IMG/VR virus record: IMGVR_UViG_3300017991_000116
Coordinates: 1-62,536 of that record
Origin: a virus
DNA: 62,536 bases
Reading direction: 5' to 3' (one strand)
Part shown: one piece after another, positions 32,626 to 40,264 of the stretch
Position numbering within the stretch: the stretch's first letter is position 1
How the letters are laid out: every line of letters begins with the position of its first letter
Program-made: the position numbers and the translations under genes
The notes under the pieces: generated by a model
Seen by the model: only the letters and a program-made list of their open reading frames with translations
What the model was told of the DNA's origin: nothing
Database searches by the model: none

Positions 32626-33696
32626 TCAGCCAGGATAACAATCAGCCTCGTGGTTGTCAACCGAAAGAATCTCTTCCAGTTCCTCATCGTCGTACTCGTC
32701 AGGGTCGCGCCCCTCATACACGGAAGCGACGTGGACGGGTAGCCTTCCCTTGAGCCTGGCTTCCCATTTCGCGGCGGCCTCGCCACCGGCCGTGTCGCCG
32801 TCCGGAACGATGATGACCTCGCTCAGGAGCTCGACGATCTTGTCGGCCTGGATGGCACTCAGGTGACTGCCCATCACCGCGACCGCGTTCGGGTAGCCTG
32901 CCTGCCTCAAGTAGATGGCGTCGAAGTGCCCTTCAACCAGGTAGCCGAGCTGGCCCTTCTGCACGAGGTGCTCGCCGAACAGGAAGTTGTCTCGCTTGAA
33001 ACCCGAACCGTGCATGAACTTCGGGAGCTGCTCCGGTATCCACTCCTGCGCCACCTTGTCGAAGTAGTCCAGAGCTCGCCCCGACAGTCCGACCAGCTTG
33101 CCGTTCATGTCGCGTACGGGGACCACCACGCGCCTCGCGTGCGGTTGCCATCCGAGTTCCCATAACTGGACCGAAAGGGGCGTCAGACCCCGCCTGGGGC
33201 CGAAGAGGTACGCCTCCGCTGCCGGTGCCATCTCGCGGAACCCGAGCAGGACTTCCTCGGGGATGATGTCGTACTCGAGTTGGTCGATCGGACGGCGGAG
33301 CGGCTCGGGGTTGCTCGAGGCCCAGTACGAGCTCCGGGCGAGTCTCGAGCGCTGCGCCTCCGTGTCTTTGGAAAACTCCTCTTTCGCCTCGAGCTCGGCG
33401 AGACTGGGGCCGTCCTTGCCCACGAGGTCTCCCGCAGCTCGGAACCAGTTGCCTTTGCCCCGGTACCGGGCGAGCCGCCACACGAGCTGGCGCATGTCTC
33501 CCGTGATGCCGCAGGAGTGACAGAAAAACCGGCTCTCGCCATCCGACACGCGGATGCCGAAGGACGGACGACGGTCGCGACCCTTCTGGTGCCTGACCGA
33601 TGCGAAGGGACACGAGATGTTCAACCACTCCCGACTCGGTTTGATCTCGCTTGCCCCCAGGATGTACAGCAGCCTCTCGATGTCCCCTTCCCTCAT
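32626..33696 (-). CDS. DnaG-type primase
   Basis: 356 residues, shorter than bacterial DnaG. An N-terminal zinc site (Cys29, His36, Cys59, Cys62) is followed by a TOPRIM core with LGYLVEGHFDAIYL (about 250) and VIIVPDGDTAGG (about 293). The C-terminal helicase-binding domain of DnaG is absent. It makes RNA primers for the family A polymerase. Start overlaps the previous stop (ATGA). Confidence 0.9.
   Translation of the reverse strand: MREGDIERLLYILGASEIKPSREWLNISCPFASVRHQKGRDRRPSFGIRVSDGESRFFCHSCGITGDMRQLVWRLARYRGKGNWFRAAGDLVGKDGPSLAELEAKEEFSKDTEAQRSRLARSSYWASSNPEPLRRPIDQLEYDIIPEEVLLGFREMAPAAEAYLFGPRRGLTPLSVQLWELGWQPHARRVVVPVRDMNGKLVGLSGRALDYFDKVAQEWIPEQLPKFMHGSGFKRDNFLFGEHLVQKGQLGYLVEGHFDAIYLRQAGYPNAVAVMGSHLSAIQADKIVELLSEVIIVPDGDTAGGEAAAKWEARLKGRLPVHVASVYEGRDPDEYDDEELEEILSVDNHEADCYPG
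32632..32660 (-). promoter_or_regulatory. Promoter of gp32-like gene
   Basis: TTGACA (32655-32660), 17-nt spacer, TATCCT (32632-32637), read on the minus strand, within the last codons of the primase gene. Near-consensus, giving a leader of about 60 nt. Confidence 0.75.
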
Positions 33697-34001
33697 GTGC
33701 CTTTGTCTCCCACTATCGTCTTGCCGGCCGGCTCGGGCTGTTGAACCGACTCGAACAACTTGTCGAACGTCATTGATTTACGGAGACCGCCGCTCTCGCG
33801 GAGGTGGGTCTGGTTCTTCTTGACTCCCTTCGACGTGAGCCGGATGGAGTTTGCGTCTCCCTGGTCGGCGCCACGGTGCAGGTAGCCCCACTCCATCAGG
33901 CGTGCTCGAGCAATCTCGAGGGCCACGTCGAAGCTGTAGCCCTTCTTCATGATCGCAACCGTCATGTGCTTGACGATGACGGGTACGGTGTTGCGGGCCA
34001 T
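33693..34001 (-). CDS. Small protein between helicase and primase
   Basis: 102 residues. N-terminal helix, then SFDVALEIARARLMEWGYL (about 23-41) and a basic stretch. Its stop overlaps the primase ATG and its ATG overlaps the DnaB-type stop (TGATG), so it is embedded in the primosome operon and may be an adaptor. No family recognised. Confidence 0.6.
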   Translation of the reverse strand: MARNTVPVIVKHMTVAIMKKGYSFDVALEIARARLMEWGYLHRGADQGDANSIRLTSKGVKKNQTHLRESGGLRKSMTFDKLFESVQQPEPAGKTIVGDKGT

Positions 34002-35290
34002 CAGAACGGGACCTCGGCGCTCTTGTTGGAGTCGATGCCCGTGCCGAAGTCGTCGTCCGCGTCAGAGCCCGACTGGGGGCCTGCCTTCGGGAGCTCGGTG
34101 AAGTCGGAGTGGTCGATGTCCCAGTTGATCTCGAACTCCTCGCCCTCGCCCTCCCGAACCTTCAGCGGCTTGAGAATCATCCTGCGGTCGCGCTTCATGT
34201 CTTCCGTCTGGATGAGCCCGTAAATCAAGTCGGCGTTCCATGACGCGACGTCGGTCAGTGCGATCTTCTCGACCTGCACGGTGCTGGCCGAGTTGGCCTT
34301 CACCTCACGGTTGAACTGCATCGTCACGACGTTGGGGCACTCGCTGCGCTTGCACACACGCTTGAGCTCGTTGAAGGCTTCGGCGGCGCGCTCGATGCGG
34401 TTGGCGCCCTGCGTCTTCAGCAGGTAGGCGCCGTCGAGAATCGACAGGGCGGGGTTGGCCTCCTTGATGGCTGCCTCGTAGCTCTCCACCCGGAAGTCGA
34501 AGTCGCCGCCGATCACGTAGAGCCCCTCGGAGTCCATGATCTCCTTGATGCCCTTGCGGAACTTGATCTCTTCGAACGCGTCGAGCCGGCCGAGACGGAT
34601 GTCGCGGTAGGGGAGTTTGAAGTGTAGCGCCGCGAACCGCATCGCAATCCGCATCTTCGACATCTCGGTCGTGCCGAACAGGACACGGTGCCCCGACTTC
34701 CAGGCGAAGTGCCCGAGCAAGCTGGCCGTCCACGTCTTGCCGATGCCCACTCGAGCAACGAATAGCGCGAGGTCTTCCGGCCAGAAGCCCAACGTCTCCT
34801 CGTTGACGGTCGGCCACGGTGTCAGCACGCCTTTCTCGCCGCTCTTCACCCGGTCGTAGTAGGACAGGACGTCGCCGAACAGACGAGGAATCGAGTCGAT
34901 GCGAGAGCTGCCCAGCGTGTGGTCCTTGCGCACGTCCTGAAGGAGTTTCTCCACGAGGTCGAGCGCTTCTCGAGGCTGCGCTTCTCCCAGCTTCGCGATG
35001 ATGCCGTCCGCGCCCTTCTTCAGGTCCAGGTGCAGAGCGCGGTTGAGCACCTCCGTGCCGAAGAAGGTTGCCGGCTCCTTGACTGGCTCGAGCGGGACTC
35101 CGAACTTGGCCTGGATCAGTTCCGTTGACGGGACCTTGCCGTGCTGGGCGACGAATTCGACGACGAAGCCGAACAGCTTCTTCCCCTCTCCCTCGAGCGA
35201 GTCGTGCTGGACTCCGAGCTCCTGTACGTTGCGCAGGGCATCCGGTCCCTCCGCGATCACAGCCGAAACTAGCGCCAAGTCGAGGTCCAC
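34001..35290 (-). CDS. Replicative DNA helicase, DnaB-like
   Basis: 429 residues. An N-terminal helical domain (1-110) is followed by a RecA-type ATPase: Walker A ARVGIGKTW (about 178), then LFGTTEMSKMRIAMR in place of the usual SLEMS motif, and Walker B-like LSILDGAYLL (about 285). It unwinds DNA ahead of the polymerase and recruits primase. The C-terminus is an acidic tail ending SAEVPF, echoing the EEDVPF end of the gp32-like SSB. Upstream lie its loader and initiator. Confidence 0.85.
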   Translation of the reverse strand: MDLDLALVSAVIAEGPDALRNVQELGVQHDSLEGEGKKLFGFVVEFVAQHGKVPSTELIQAKFGVPLEPVKEPATFFGTEVLNRALHLDLKKGADGIIAKLGEAQPREALDLVEKLLQDVRKDHTLGSSRIDSIPRLFGDVLSYYDRVKSGEKGVLTPWPTVNEETLGFWPEDLALFVARVGIGKTWTASLLGHFAWKSGHRVLFGTTEMSKMRIAMRFAALHFKLPYRDIRLGRLDAFEEIKFRKGIKEIMDSEGLYVIGGDFDFRVESYEAAIKEANPALSILDGAYLLKTQGANRIERAAEAFNELKRVCKRSECPNVVTMQFNREVKANSASTVQVEKIALTDVASWNADLIYGLIQTEDMKRDRRMILKPLKVREGEGEEFEINWDIDHSDFTELPKAGPQSGSDADDDFGTGIDSNKSAEVPF

Positions 35291-35317
35291 TGCACTCGTA
35301 CTCCCCTCTGAGAACGG

Positions 35318-35938
35318 TCAGCCGTCGCCCAGGATCATCTTCTTCAGATCGTTGTTCTTCTCGCAACGCTGGTCGGGCCCGTTCACCGGGAGCATGACCA
35401 GGTAGTTCTGTGTTGCTTCGAAGAACCCTTTCATCGCCTTGCGAAGCCCCATCACGTCCATGCGGGTGGTCACAAGCGTCGCGTGACGATGCGAACCCCG
35501 GAACGCTACGAGCTCCTCGATGGCGCGTGAACCGAAGAACCTCTCCTTGCCGTCATCTTCGCAGAGCCCGTCGAGCACGAGCACGTCCACGGTACGGCAG
35601 CGGTCGAGGATGGAGAGCTCCTCGGAGAACATCACTCGGTTCCGGATGCATTCGCGCAGTTCCCAGACCGAGATGAAGTAGGTCGTGTAGCCTCTCGAGC
35701 GGGCCTCCTTCAGGACGAGCGATCCGATGCAGGTCTTGCCTACGCCGGTCGGTCCACTCAGGATCATGCCTGCTCCTCGAGGAAGCATGTCGTCGATGCG
35801 AATCAGGTACCGTTCGATGACGTCGCGCACGCTCTCCGGAACCGACTGAACCTTCGTAGTCCACAGTTCGCGAGGGAGGTTCATCCTTTCGAAATCCTCC
35901 CTGTCTAGAGTCCGTCGCAAGCGTCGCACCTGATTCAT
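35318..35938 (-). CDS. DnaC/IstB-like helicase loader
   Basis: 206 residues from the ATG at 35938 (AGGACGAGG upstream). AAA+ ATPase with Walker A SGPTGVGKT (about 60-68), Walker B DVLVLDGL (about 120) and a sensor-like TLVTTRMD. The layout matches DnaC/IstB proteins that place DnaB-type helicase on origin DNA. It lies between the initiator and the helicase, the same order of functions as lambda O-P. Confidence 0.85.
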   Translation of the reverse strand: MNQVRRLRRTLDREDFERMNLPRELWTTKVQSVPESVRDVIERYLIRIDDMLPRGAGMILSGPTGVGKTCIGSLVLKEARSRGYTTYFISVWELRECIRNRVMFSEELSILDRCRTVDVLVLDGLCEDDGKERFFGSRAIEELVAFRGSHRHATLVTTRMDVMGLRKAMKGFFEATQNYLVMLPVNGPDQRCEKNNDLKKMILGDG

Positions 35939-35945
35939 CCTCGTC

Positions 35946-37262
35946 CTACTTGCCTCCGCCGAAGGCTTCCGCGTCCTTCTGGACCTTCTGCCAGCGGGCT
36001 TCCAATTCGGGGGGAGCGATGACGTCGTGGGGGTGATCCGCAAACCACTGCCTGTACTCGCGTTCGACCTTCTCGACGGCCGCCCAACCCTGGGATTCGA
36101 GCACGAGCACGTCGTGCATCTTCAACAGAAGACCCACGCTCGGCACGGTGCCGGTCGTTTTGAAGATTCGTTCGCGAAGGACGTCCCATCGGCTTATCAG
36201 GTAGTGTAAGGCTTGCTCAATGATTGCGCCATCGTATTTCTCGATGAGCTGCTTGCATTGCGCGCGCTCTTTCGGACCCCAGGCGGGAATCTTGATAGCC
36301 GGGAACCTGTCCCGCATGTCCGAAAGCCAGATGGCCTCACACGCCTTGAGTTGCTTCTGCATGGAGGGCTTCACGGACTTGCCGTTGAGGTTCTCCCTCC
36401 GGGCGTCCTTGGCGAGGCTCTTCTCGACGTTGGCGGCGACCTGCCGCCCGGTCCGTTCCTTGGCGGCGGCGACCACCTCCTCGAGGGTCTTCTTGGTGGT
36501 CAGAGGTGAAGTAGGAGGATGTGCCGAACTGTAGGATGCCGGCGGAACTTCTTCTGAACTTGGGGGCGGGGCAGGGTCCGAGCCCGCCCCTCGGCTGGCG
36601 CCTCGGGGGTCACTGCCGCTCGCGGCCAAGCTTTGGTCTTCTCTTTCTTTGTTCTTCTCTTCTTTAAGAGGCGAGACACTGGTGTCCTGGGGGTCGAGAC
36701 ACTGGTGTCCTGGGGGTCGAGACACTGGTGTCCTGGGGTCGGCCCCCGAACCGTCCTCCGAGAACTGCTTGACGAGCTCTACTCTGTCTGTAATGTCGAG
36801 TACATGTATGGAAAACGCCTCATTTTCTGCGAACTGGTACGCCTGCCGGGCTTTTTTCTCCATGAAAACGCGTAGTTCCCTCAACCACGCGTCAGCGTAG
36901 AAAGCCTCGTGCCGCCTCCCTTTGGAGTCCTCGGTGAGCTGTCCGAGAACGTAGACAAATTCGCCCCCCAACTCAGGTTCGTATACATCCACCCACCCCA
37001 GACTGCGGAGCTCGCTCATCTGTCGGGAGATGGTGCGCTCACTCACGTTGAGGTACATCGCCAGCTTGCCTCGGTTCAGGCGTGCCGCCAACAGCCCCTT
37101 CTTCAGGGCCTGCCTTGAGTGCTTGCCTCCATGCTCCCGCGACCTCCAGATGAACCTGCGGAGCAATTCGTAGAGGTTGAGCATGACCGGGTTGAGCGCG
37201 CCGACGACTCCATAGTCGTACAGTTCGAAGTCACGCTTGATGAAGTACTCGCCGTGATGCAT
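35946..37262 (-). CDS. Replication initiator, lambda O-like layout
   Basis: 438 residues from the ATG at 37262 (MHHGEYFIKRDFELYDYG). Residues about 50-100 form a winged helix (AMYLNVSERTISRQMSELRSLGWV). Residues about 170-270 are a Pro/Ser/Asp-rich linker encoded across three 23-bp DNA repeats. The C-terminal 150 residues are helical and may bind the loader or helicase. A DNA-binding head, linker containing iterons, and a downstream DnaC-like gene recall lambda O with its internal origin. Sequence homology to O itself is not claimed. Confidence 0.7.
   Translation of the reverse strand: MHHGEYFIKRDFELYDYGVVGALNPVMLNLYELLRRFIWRSREHGGKHSRQALKKGLLAARLNRGKLAMYLNVSERTISRQMSELRSLGWVDVYEPELGGEFVYVLGQLTEDSKGRRHEAFYADAWLRELRVFMEKKARQAYQFAENEAFSIHVLDITDRVELVKQFSEDGSGADPRTPVSRPPGHQCLDPQDTSVSPLKEEKNKEREDQSLAASGSDPRGASRGAGSDPAPPPSSEEVPPASYSSAHPPTSPLTTKKTLEEVVAAAKERTGRQVAANVEKSLAKDARRENLNGKSVKPSMQKQLKACEAIWLSDMRDRFPAIKIPAWGPKERAQCKQLIEKYDGAIIEQALHYLISRWDVLRERIFKTTGTVPSVGLLLKMHDVLVLESQGWAAVEKVEREYRQWFADHPHDVIAPPELEARWQKVQKDAEAFGGGK
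36631..36668. other. Pyrimidine/purine-asymmetric low-GC tract next to iterons
   Basis: Plus strand is almost all T and C with few G (for example TTCTCTTTCTTTGTTCTTC), much lower in GC than its surroundings, directly abutting the iterons. It is a candidate duplex-unwinding element of the proposed origin. Confidence 0.5.
36673..36740. repeat. Three tandem 23-bp iterons, candidate replication origin
   Basis: Copies at 36673-36695, 36696-36718 and 36719-36740 (the last lacks one G). Each contains the inverted repeat GACAC-TG-GTGTC followed by a CCTGGGGGTC spacer. Because 23 is not a multiple of 3, the repeats encode different residues in each copy, so selection acts on the DNA rather than the protein. 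Confidence 0.8.
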
Positions 37263-37332
37263 CGAGCCCCCTTTCCTTGTGTCGGTGTCGGGTCGAACGG
37301 ACCTATCGTTCTGCCATGGTCGCGAGCCGATG

Positions 37333-37530
37333 TCAGCCCTGTTGTCCGCACCCCTTACAACGTCGGTAAATCCGCACTCGGACCTTCTCGACCCGCTCGG
37401 CAAGCTCCCAGATGTCCGTGTGATCTGGGTCGTCGGCCGTGAGCTCGCCGGCTACCCGGTACAGGTGATTGCGGGCGTGCTCGAGCAGTCCGTTGAGGAA
37501 GTCTCTCTTCTTCCGGTCGAGCACCGTCAC
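37333..37530 (-). CDS. Small hypothetical protein
   Basis: 65 residues from a GTG at 37530 that overlaps the previous stop (GTGA). Helical N-terminus and a C-terminal CKGCGQQG knuckle with one CxxC. Arg-rich C-terminal half. It lies between a winged-helix zinc protein and the initiator, and may be regulatory. An in-frame GTG four codons earlier is possible. Confidence 0.5.
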   Translation of the reverse strand: MTVLDRKKRDFLNGLLEHARNHLYRVAGELTADDPDHTDIWELAERVEKVRVRIYRRCKGCGQQG

Positions 37531-37778
37531 GCCTTCACCCACCCCTTGCCCTTACATGTCGGGCAAAGGGTGAAGTTTGCGAGTACCCAGCGACCGCCGA
37601 CGATCTGGATCCGCTTCTGTCGGCGGAGTCGTTGGAGGGTGCGGCTGAGCGCTGGGTCGTCCTCGGAAGTTTTCAGTTCCGCCCGCAGCTCGCGGTGCGA
37701 CTTCGCTCCGTCCTTCAGACTCTTTTCGATGTTCGCCTCGAGCTTCGCGTCGTCCTCGGACAGTTCCTTGCGCTTCAT
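37527..37778 (-). CDS. Small winged-helix protein with zinc knuckle
   Basis: 83 residues. Residues about 18-65 have winged-helix character (SHRELRAELKTSEDDPALSR, then LRRQKRIQIVGGRWVL). The end CPTCKGKGW is a DnaJ-like CxxCxGxG knuckle. A GGAGGAAGC site precedes the ATG at 37778, and a palindrome lies just upstream (37794-37807). Candidate transcription factor of the initiator operon. Confidence 0.6.
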   Translation of the reverse strand: MKRKELSEDDAKLEANIEKSLKDGAKSHRELRAELKTSEDDPALSRTLQRLRRQKRIQIVGGRWVLANFTLCPTCKGKGWVKA

Positions 37779-37793
37779 GCTTCCTCCGTTTTG

Positions 37794-37807
37794 CGACCAC
37801 GTGGTCG
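37794..37807. repeat. Intergenic palindrome, copy 2
   Basis: CGACCACGTGGTCG, the same core as at 9847-9860, with matching flanks (TTG before, TTTCA two bases after). It again lies between a stop codon and the next start. Confidence 0.7.
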
Positions 37808-37811
37808 TATT

Positions 37812-38306
37812 TCAGAACAGACCTTCGGTCTCGGACCCCTGGGTTTCCTCGGGGTCGCTCTTCTTCTTGGCCCGAACCGCCGCGCACACCCTCGTAAGCA
37901 AGGCGTCGTTGAGCAGTACGTAGTAGACCGGCGCGTCCACCCCGATGCCGTCCTGGTGCTCGTACTCGGTCTTCTGTGCTCGAGCGCAGTATCCGCAGAA
38001 CGGGCCGGCCAGCATCTCGGGAGCCTCCCCCACCTTCTCTCCGTCGAGCGCGAGCCAAGCGAACTTGCTCGGGTTCTCGGTCCCGCACGCCGGGCACTGC
38101 GTACCCTTGCGGGTGGCCCTCTTGCGTTCGGCATCCCAGCCCGCGTGCGACGCGATGCTCTCGTAGATGCGCCACAGCAAGGCGTCGGACGGGTGCCAGG
38201 GCTCGTCCTTGACCTCGCTCACCATCGAGCCCAACCGCACGAACGTCTCCTGTCCGCAGTCGGGGCACGTACCCTTGGGGCCCGTGTAGATGCCGGGTCC
38301 GCTCAT
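37812..38306 (-). CDS. Zinc-finger protein with several CxxC pairs
   Basis: 164 residues. CPDC (14-17), CPAC (about 71-74) and CGYC (about 104-107) suggest two zinc sites with an Arg-rich helix between. Begins MSGPGIYTGPKG. Coupled to the VWA gene by an ATGA overlap, so it may belong to the MoxR-VWA system rather than to replication. Family not recognised. Confidence 0.6.
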   Translation of the reverse strand: MSGPGIYTGPKGTCPDCGQETFVRLGSMVSEVKDEPWHPSDALLWRIYESIASHAGWDAERKRATRKGTQCPACGTENPSKFAWLALDGEKVGEAPEMLAGPFCGYCARAQKTEYEHQDGIGVDAPVYYVLLNDALLTRVCAAVRAKKKSDPEETQGSETEGLF

Positions 38307-40264
38307 CGGTTCCTCAGAAAGTCGATGAAGCTCGAGGCGACCACGCTCACCAGGTCTTGGCCGATGCGCGCGGGGTCCATCTGCTTCCAGTTGCGCTTGG
38401 GACCGAACATGAACGAGAGCTGCTTGGGGCTCATGTCGTAATGGATCGCCCCCGGCTTGTGCCAGTCCGGAGCTCCGACCATGATCCCCGTGACGTTGAC
38501 TCCCTGCGACCGGCCGCGCTGCACCTCGGTCTTGACGAAGAGCATGAGCTGCTGCGTCGAGACAGATCGTCCGCTGCGTTGGATGTGGGTCGGGAAGCCG
38601 TCGCTCAGGACGAAGAGCTGCTTGTTCTCCGTGCCTTGGAGAAGCTGTTTGATGCCGAGTCGGACACCCACGTGGATCGGGGTCAGTCCTCCGGAGCCGC
38701 CGTCGCTCCGGTCGAGGTAGACCTCCCGCTGGGCGTCGAACCTACTCAGGATCACTTCCCCTGCTTCCTTCGACGTGAACCCCCAGATGTCCAGGTGGAC
38801 GAACGGGAAGTTCAGGGCCCGGCAGATGATCCTAGCCGCACGCTCGCACTGCACGGTCTTGTTGCCGTTCATCGAACCCGAACGGTCGAGCAGGATGAGG
38901 GCCCGAAAGCCTTGGCCCCGGTCCTCGTTGCGGAAGCAGGGGGTAGGGATGCCTGATATGCGTCCCTCGAGATAGGCAGGGATGTCGATCTCGGTTCCCG
39001 TGTCGCGTAGTCCGTACTTGGTCCTGCCCATCACCCTGAAGAACATCGCGCGCAGACGGTTGATGGTCACCAAGTCCTCGTGGTCGAGCTCGGCCCTTCC
39101 CCGGTGGTCGTCCGAGGAGTCGATGAACCGGATGCGGGCCATGGCATCCTTCTGAAGCCACTGGTCGCCGGTCATCTGCTGCTTCATTGCCTGAAGCGCC
39201 TGCTTGACGATCTCGTCCATGCCGGCGCCGCTGCTCCGGAGCATGGACTCCATCCGGTCGTCGTTGCCCACGTCGGCCTGAAGCGCCTGGTTCGACAGAG
39301 CGCTGCTCTGACTGCCCCGGTACTTGCTCTCGCTCGCCATGTTGTCGGGCGTCACGGGCGGGTCACCCATCTGGTCAACCAGGTCTTTGAGCGCTTGCGC
39401 CCTCTGCTTGCCCGCCTCCGGGCCTGCCTTGTTCTGGGGCTGGGAGGCCCCTTCCTGCGGCTTGTTGCCGCCTGGGTTGTCGCAGTCGCAGTCGGGGTCC
39501 GGAGCGCCTATAGGGGACGTAGCGTCGGCGGAAGCCTCGCTCCTGTGCTCTTCGATGATGCGGTCCACGAGTCGCATGACGACCCACTTGCTCACCACGA
39601 GCGAAGCGACGGGCCCTCGCTCCCGCACCCGGTCCAAGGCTTCGGTCAGGGCGTCACGGTACTTGTCCATCGGCCCTTCCGGAACCTCGTCACCGAAGAC
39701 TTGCAGAGCCAGGGCGAAGGTCAGGATGCCGTCGTGAGCGGAGCTCCCTACCCGGAGCGACTTGTACGTGTCGCGTCTGATCCCGTTGATCAGTTCGGTG
39801 CTTCCAGGGTAGAGCCTCTCCCACAGCGAAGAGACGCGGTGCCACTCGAGGGTCCTGGCTAGGGAACCTATGCCGGTGCTCATCGCGTCCGCGCTGATCG
39901 GTGTGCCGAGCTTCTTGGCAACCGAGGCGACTTTCGCCGTGTACTCCTTCGTGAACTGCTTCTGCGCTCGGACGTCCGTGCGGAACAGGACGTGCGATAG
40001 CTGTGTTTCCAGGTGCAGGTAGAAATTCGGGTTGGCGAAGCACAACCGGATCTCGTTGCCGTCCGTGGTCTGTTGGCCGTCCGCGCACTCCTTGAGCCAG
40101 AGCCTTCGCTTCGTGATGCTCCCGAACAGGTCCGTGGTCTTGTAGGCCACCGACTTCATGTTGTGGTAGCGCCCCACCTGATCGAGCTTCGTCAGGTCGA
40201 TGTTGTCGGGGTCGATGTCCACGTCGGGTTCGGTCGGTACTTGGTTGCGGCCAATCGTTCTCAT
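38303..40264 (-). CDS. VWA-domain protein (CobT-like)
   Basis: 653 residues. The C-terminal von Willebrand A domain has a MIDAS site, LLDRSGSMNG (about 455-464), with the further Thr/Asp positions around LTPIHVG and VLSDGFPTH. Residues 210-340 are a low-complexity Gln/Gly/Asp linker. Together with the MoxR-type ATPase just upstream it resembles CobS/CobT or MoxR-VWA pairs, in which the ATPase remodels a target presented by the VWA partner. The phage substrate is unknown. Confidence 0.8.
   Translation of the reverse strand: MRTIGRNQVPTEPDVDIDPDNIDLTKLDQVGRYHNMKSVAYKTTDLFGSITKRRLWLKECADGQQTTDGNEIRLCFANPNFYLHLETQLSHVLFRTDVRAQKQFTKEYTAKVASVAKKLGTPISADAMSTGIGSLARTLEWHRVSSLWERLYPGSTELINGIRRDTYKSLRVGSSAHDGILTFALALQVFGDEVPEGPMDKYRDALTEALDRVRERGPVASLVVSKWVVMRLVDRIIEEHRSEASADATSPIGAPDPDCDCDNPGGNKPQEGASQPQNKAGPEAGKQRAQALKDLVDQMGDPPVTPDNMASESKYRGSQSSALSNQALQADVGNDDRMESMLRSSGAGMDEIVKQALQAMKQQMTGDQWLQKDAMARIRFIDSSDDHRGRAELDHEDLVTINRLRAMFFRVMGRTKYGLRDTGTEIDIPAYLEGRISGIPTPCFRNEDRGQGFRALILLDRSGSMNGNKTVQCERAARIICRALNFPFVHLDIWGFTSKEAGEVILSRFDAQREVYLDRSDGGSGGLTPIHVGVRLGIKQLLQGTENKQLFVLSDGFPTHIQRSGRSVSTQQLMLFVKTEVQRGRSQGVNVTGIMVGAPDWHKPGAIHYDMSPKQLSFMFGPKRNWKQMDPARIGQDLVSVVASSFIDFLRNR

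Noticed and set aside
36673-36740. CRISPR-like array
   Set aside because: The three repeats are directly adjacent with no spacers and contain short inverted repeats; iterons explain them better.
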